Notes under the pieces: model-generated | What the model was told of the DNA's origin: nothing | The model's database searches: none | What the model saw: the letters and a program-made list of their open reading frames with translations, nothing else | Translations under genes and position numbers: made by a program | NCBI GenBank assembly: GCA_012960755.1 | Contig: DUAT01000139.1 | Span: forward strand, 171,198 to 235,197 | Origin: Gammaproteobacteria bacterium | Lineage (GTDB): Bacteria > Pseudomonadota > Gammaproteobacteria > Pseudomonadales > Azotimanducaceae_A | DNA length: 64,000 nt | Direction of reading: 5' to 3' | Shown here: in pieces, positions 62,212-64,000 of the stretch | How positions within the stretch are numbered: position 1 is the stretch's first letter | Layout: every line of letters starts with the position of its first letter

Positions 62212-63189
62212 TCATTTTCTGACAAAGCCGGAGATGATCGAATGGCTGGTCGGATCGGAAAATACACCAAAGTGGTTGACGTTCGGCAGGATAACAACAC
62301 GAGATTGGGGTAGGATACCGGTAAACAGTGTTAGTAATTCTTTGCCATCATTTGATTCGTCGTCTTCACCAACCAGGACCAGAACATTATCATTCAATGC
62401 CTTGATATCCGCCTGGTAGTTGTACCGCGGATGAAGAGAGCTATTGAGCCGATAAGAATAGGAGAGTGTTTCTGTACCATCCCAATACTTTTCCGGTTTG
62501 TTGAACTCAATGATTGCCAACCCATCAAAACCATGTATTCCAACCGCGTTAAGAGCCAACAGACCATACATGCGCGTTTGATTGAGCGAAGCCCAACCGC
62601 CAGCATCGCCACCTTTGATGGCTGGTGACCGCGGGAGAATGGGCGATAACAGAATGTAGCCACTTGCCAGCTGGCTATATGTACCCCCGGCAAATCGAAT
62701 CGCCAGGCCGCCACCACTTGAATGGCCGCCAATATAGATATCACCGTCCTGCTCCTGATGCCGGGCCATCGAAATTATATCGGCAATATCATCTTCCAAT
62801 TGACCCATATAGTTAATGTCTCCTCGCCGTTTTCCAGACATAAAGTGGCCGCGCAGATTTGGCAGATAGACTTTGGCCGTCCCGGCTTTGCTAAGTGCAA
62901 GTGCCAGCTGATGGTATGCTCCTCCGTGATACGAGGAGCCGTGAATGAAGATCAATATTGTTTCGGCGGTAGAATCATAAAATCGATAGGCAAGTTGCTC
63001 ACCATCTCGAGCCGTATATCGATTCAACGCTGGCAACTCTGGTGCCGTTCCTGGCAGGGCAGAGAAACCAAAAACATCTGTTGGTGAGGTGATTCTATTC
63101 GCGGGAGTCTGCACGAGGTACATTACAACAAGGAAAAAACACACGATTGAAATCGATAGGCCCGCCGCTATTTTCCACACTACACGCAC
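62212..63189 (-). CDS. Membrane-anchored alpha/beta hydrolase (lysophospholipase-like)
   Basis: 325 residues. An N-terminal hydrophobic segment (IAAGLSISIVCFFLVVMYLV) acts as signal or anchor. The hydrolase domain has FIHGSSYHGGAYHQLA (oxyanion), nucleophile Ser in IGGHSSGGGLAIRF, acid region VLVGEDDESND and His in PNVNHFGVF. It belongs to the monoglyceride lipase/serine aminopeptidase S33 branch. GTG start at 63189, no strong ribosome-binding site. Substrate unknown. Confidence 0.9.
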   Translation of the reverse strand: MRVVWKIAAGLSISIVCFFLVVMYLVQTPANRITSPTDVFGFSALPGTAPELPALNRYTARDGEQLAYRFYDSTAETILIFIHGSSYHGGAYHQLALALSKAGTAKVYLPNLRGHFMSGKRRGDINYMGQLEDDIADIISMARHQEQDGDIYIGGHSSGGGLAIRFAGGTYSQLASGYILLSPILPRSPAIKGGDAGGWASLNQTRMYGLLALNAVGIHGFDGLAIIEFNKPEKYWDGTETLSYSYRLNSSLHPRYNYQADIKALNDNVLVLVGEDDESNDGKELLTLFTGILPQSRVVILPNVNHFGVFSDPTSHSIISGFVRK

Positions 63190-63420
63190 TTCTGTTTCAC
63201 CCTGATGATTTTCGTTTTTTGTTAGTTTATATCAACGCGGCTATCCTTTAAATATCATGGGCTCCTCCTTACCCCACCAGCATCGTGATGATGGACCATT
63301 TCGCTCACAACAACCTTAACCGACGTTTAAACATAGAACCCAGGTTCACTCCAGGGTCAAAATCGAGCGTACCAGCTTGTACGGTCACGCGTCCTGGTAA
63401 CAACTAGATCCAGGTCCTGT

Positions 63421-64000
63421 TCACTTCTCCACACACAGGTCCAACCAGTTAACGACTTCACGAAGCAGCAACCTTCGGGGAGGCATGGTATGCGAGCTTT
63501 AAATTCAATATACCTGACCTCATCAGATCACGTTCCCAACAGATCAAAGAAGGATTGCTGAGAAAAATTTGTTGGAAATACGTTGTCGTACCGAGCACCG
63601 ATGAATAAAACAGGAATGGTCATCCTCGGTACATAGTTCAAGGCATCAGAGAAACTCAACCTGGCCTTCGACTGGGTTACCCCCCAACCAACAACACTGC
63701 ACTGCTAATCCTATCATCCATCACGATCAGAGGTACCTGCTGATTAGCTCCATAGCGGATGCCATACCGGGTGAATGTACGACCAAACTCCTCCGGTCTG
63801 GACTGAAGATTATCAAGTGTACGACCAAGATCAGAATGCCATTTTACGAGCCACTCTCCGAATTCAACACTGGTACTCGAAGACATATATTTGGTAGAGC
63901 GGCTTAAGATTCGTAGGCTTCCAGGACTATCACTGTACGGCCACTATTGATGACAAAATCAATTATGGCCATAACTTTACCTGGCTCAAACCTGTTGGGC
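63421..64000 (-). pseudogene. Decayed 3' end of an alpha/beta hydrolase-domain gene
   Basis: Minus-strand pieces in three frames follow the order of a dienelactone-hydrolase-like domain as found at the end of large multidomain proteins. From 64000: FEPGKVMAIIDFVINSGRTVIVLEAYE; then LGRTLDNLQSRPEEFGRTFTRYG and MDDRISSAVLLVGG; then SDALNYVPRMTIPVLFIGARYD and SQQSFFDLLG; then SSHTMPPRR and REVVNWLDL, ending at TGA 63421. At least three frame changes separate them, and the nucleophile position reads GIRYGA with Arg in place of Ser, so the gene is dead. It continues off the window edge. The stretch 63190-63420 holds nothing recognisable. Confidence 0.75.

Overview
The window reads as a chromosomal segment of a mesophilic Gammaproteobacterium of moderate GC, probably marine or environmental. 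This rests on two LexA boxes of the gammaproteobacterial CTGT-N8-ACAG type, a gspE-M type II secretion cluster, YaeQ, an ImuA/ImuB/DnaE2 mutasome, a leucine-degradation operon, and ETF with ETF-quinone oxidoreductase. Genus cannot be fixed from the sequence alone. No phage, CRISPR array, rRNA or transposase gene is seen.

Layout. 1-9.1 kb: the start of a lipoprotein gene running off the left edge, a lipid-anchored oligopeptidase B, a flavin-nucleotide oxidase-like protein, alanine dehydrogenase divergent from its Lrp-type regulator, SOS-controlled imuA-imuB, and a glutathione peroxidase whose catalytic residue is selenocysteine (in-frame UGA at 7739 with a bacterial SECIS hairpin just downstream). 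9.2-21 kb: a TrmH-type methylase, a DUF4397 lipoprotein, a zinc alcohol dehydrogenase, a coupled TauD-like dioxygenase and class III CoA-transferase, a methyltransferase, and a compact operon of a Tat-exported iron-sulfur aldo/keto reductase with larC, larE and larB (nickel-pincer cofactor synthesis, no larA in view), then a GST/aldo-keto reductase pair. 21.6-29.5 kb: tRNA-Gly(CCC), arylamine N-acetyltransferase, a small minus-strand operon divergent from two consecutive Rieske oxygenase alpha subunits, a beta-propeller protein and a Tat-exported superoxide dismutase.

29.7-40.5 kb: rhlE with a coupled NYN-domain protein, an alpha/beta hydrolase plus propeller lipoprotein pair, yaeQ, dnaE2 (same 19-bp LexA-box sequence as imuA, 30 kb away, and bracketed by copies of a palindromic repeat) and a decayed DUF2339 membrane protein gene. 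40.6-48.3 kb: gspE-F-G-H-I-J-K-L-M on the minus strand, without gspC, gspD or gspN. 48.6-60.4 kb: a LysR regulator with pyrB, liuA-liuB-liuD (isovaleryl-CoA dehydrogenase and both methylcrotonyl-CoA carboxylase subunits, no liuC), cysK, etfBA and the ETF-quinone oxidoreductase gene. Isovaleryl-CoA dehydrogenase, ETF and ETF-QO form one electron path from leucine to quinone. 60.5-64 kb: a broken DUF3106 gene, a GST, a VOC protein, an alpha/beta hydrolase and the decayed 3' end of another hydrolase gene running off the right edge.

Several genes are only visible by reading past simple ORF rules: the UGA-interrupted selenoprotein, the edge-truncated lipoprotein, three pseudogenes, and two divergent genes whose best ribosome-binding sites sit before ATT or ATC codons.
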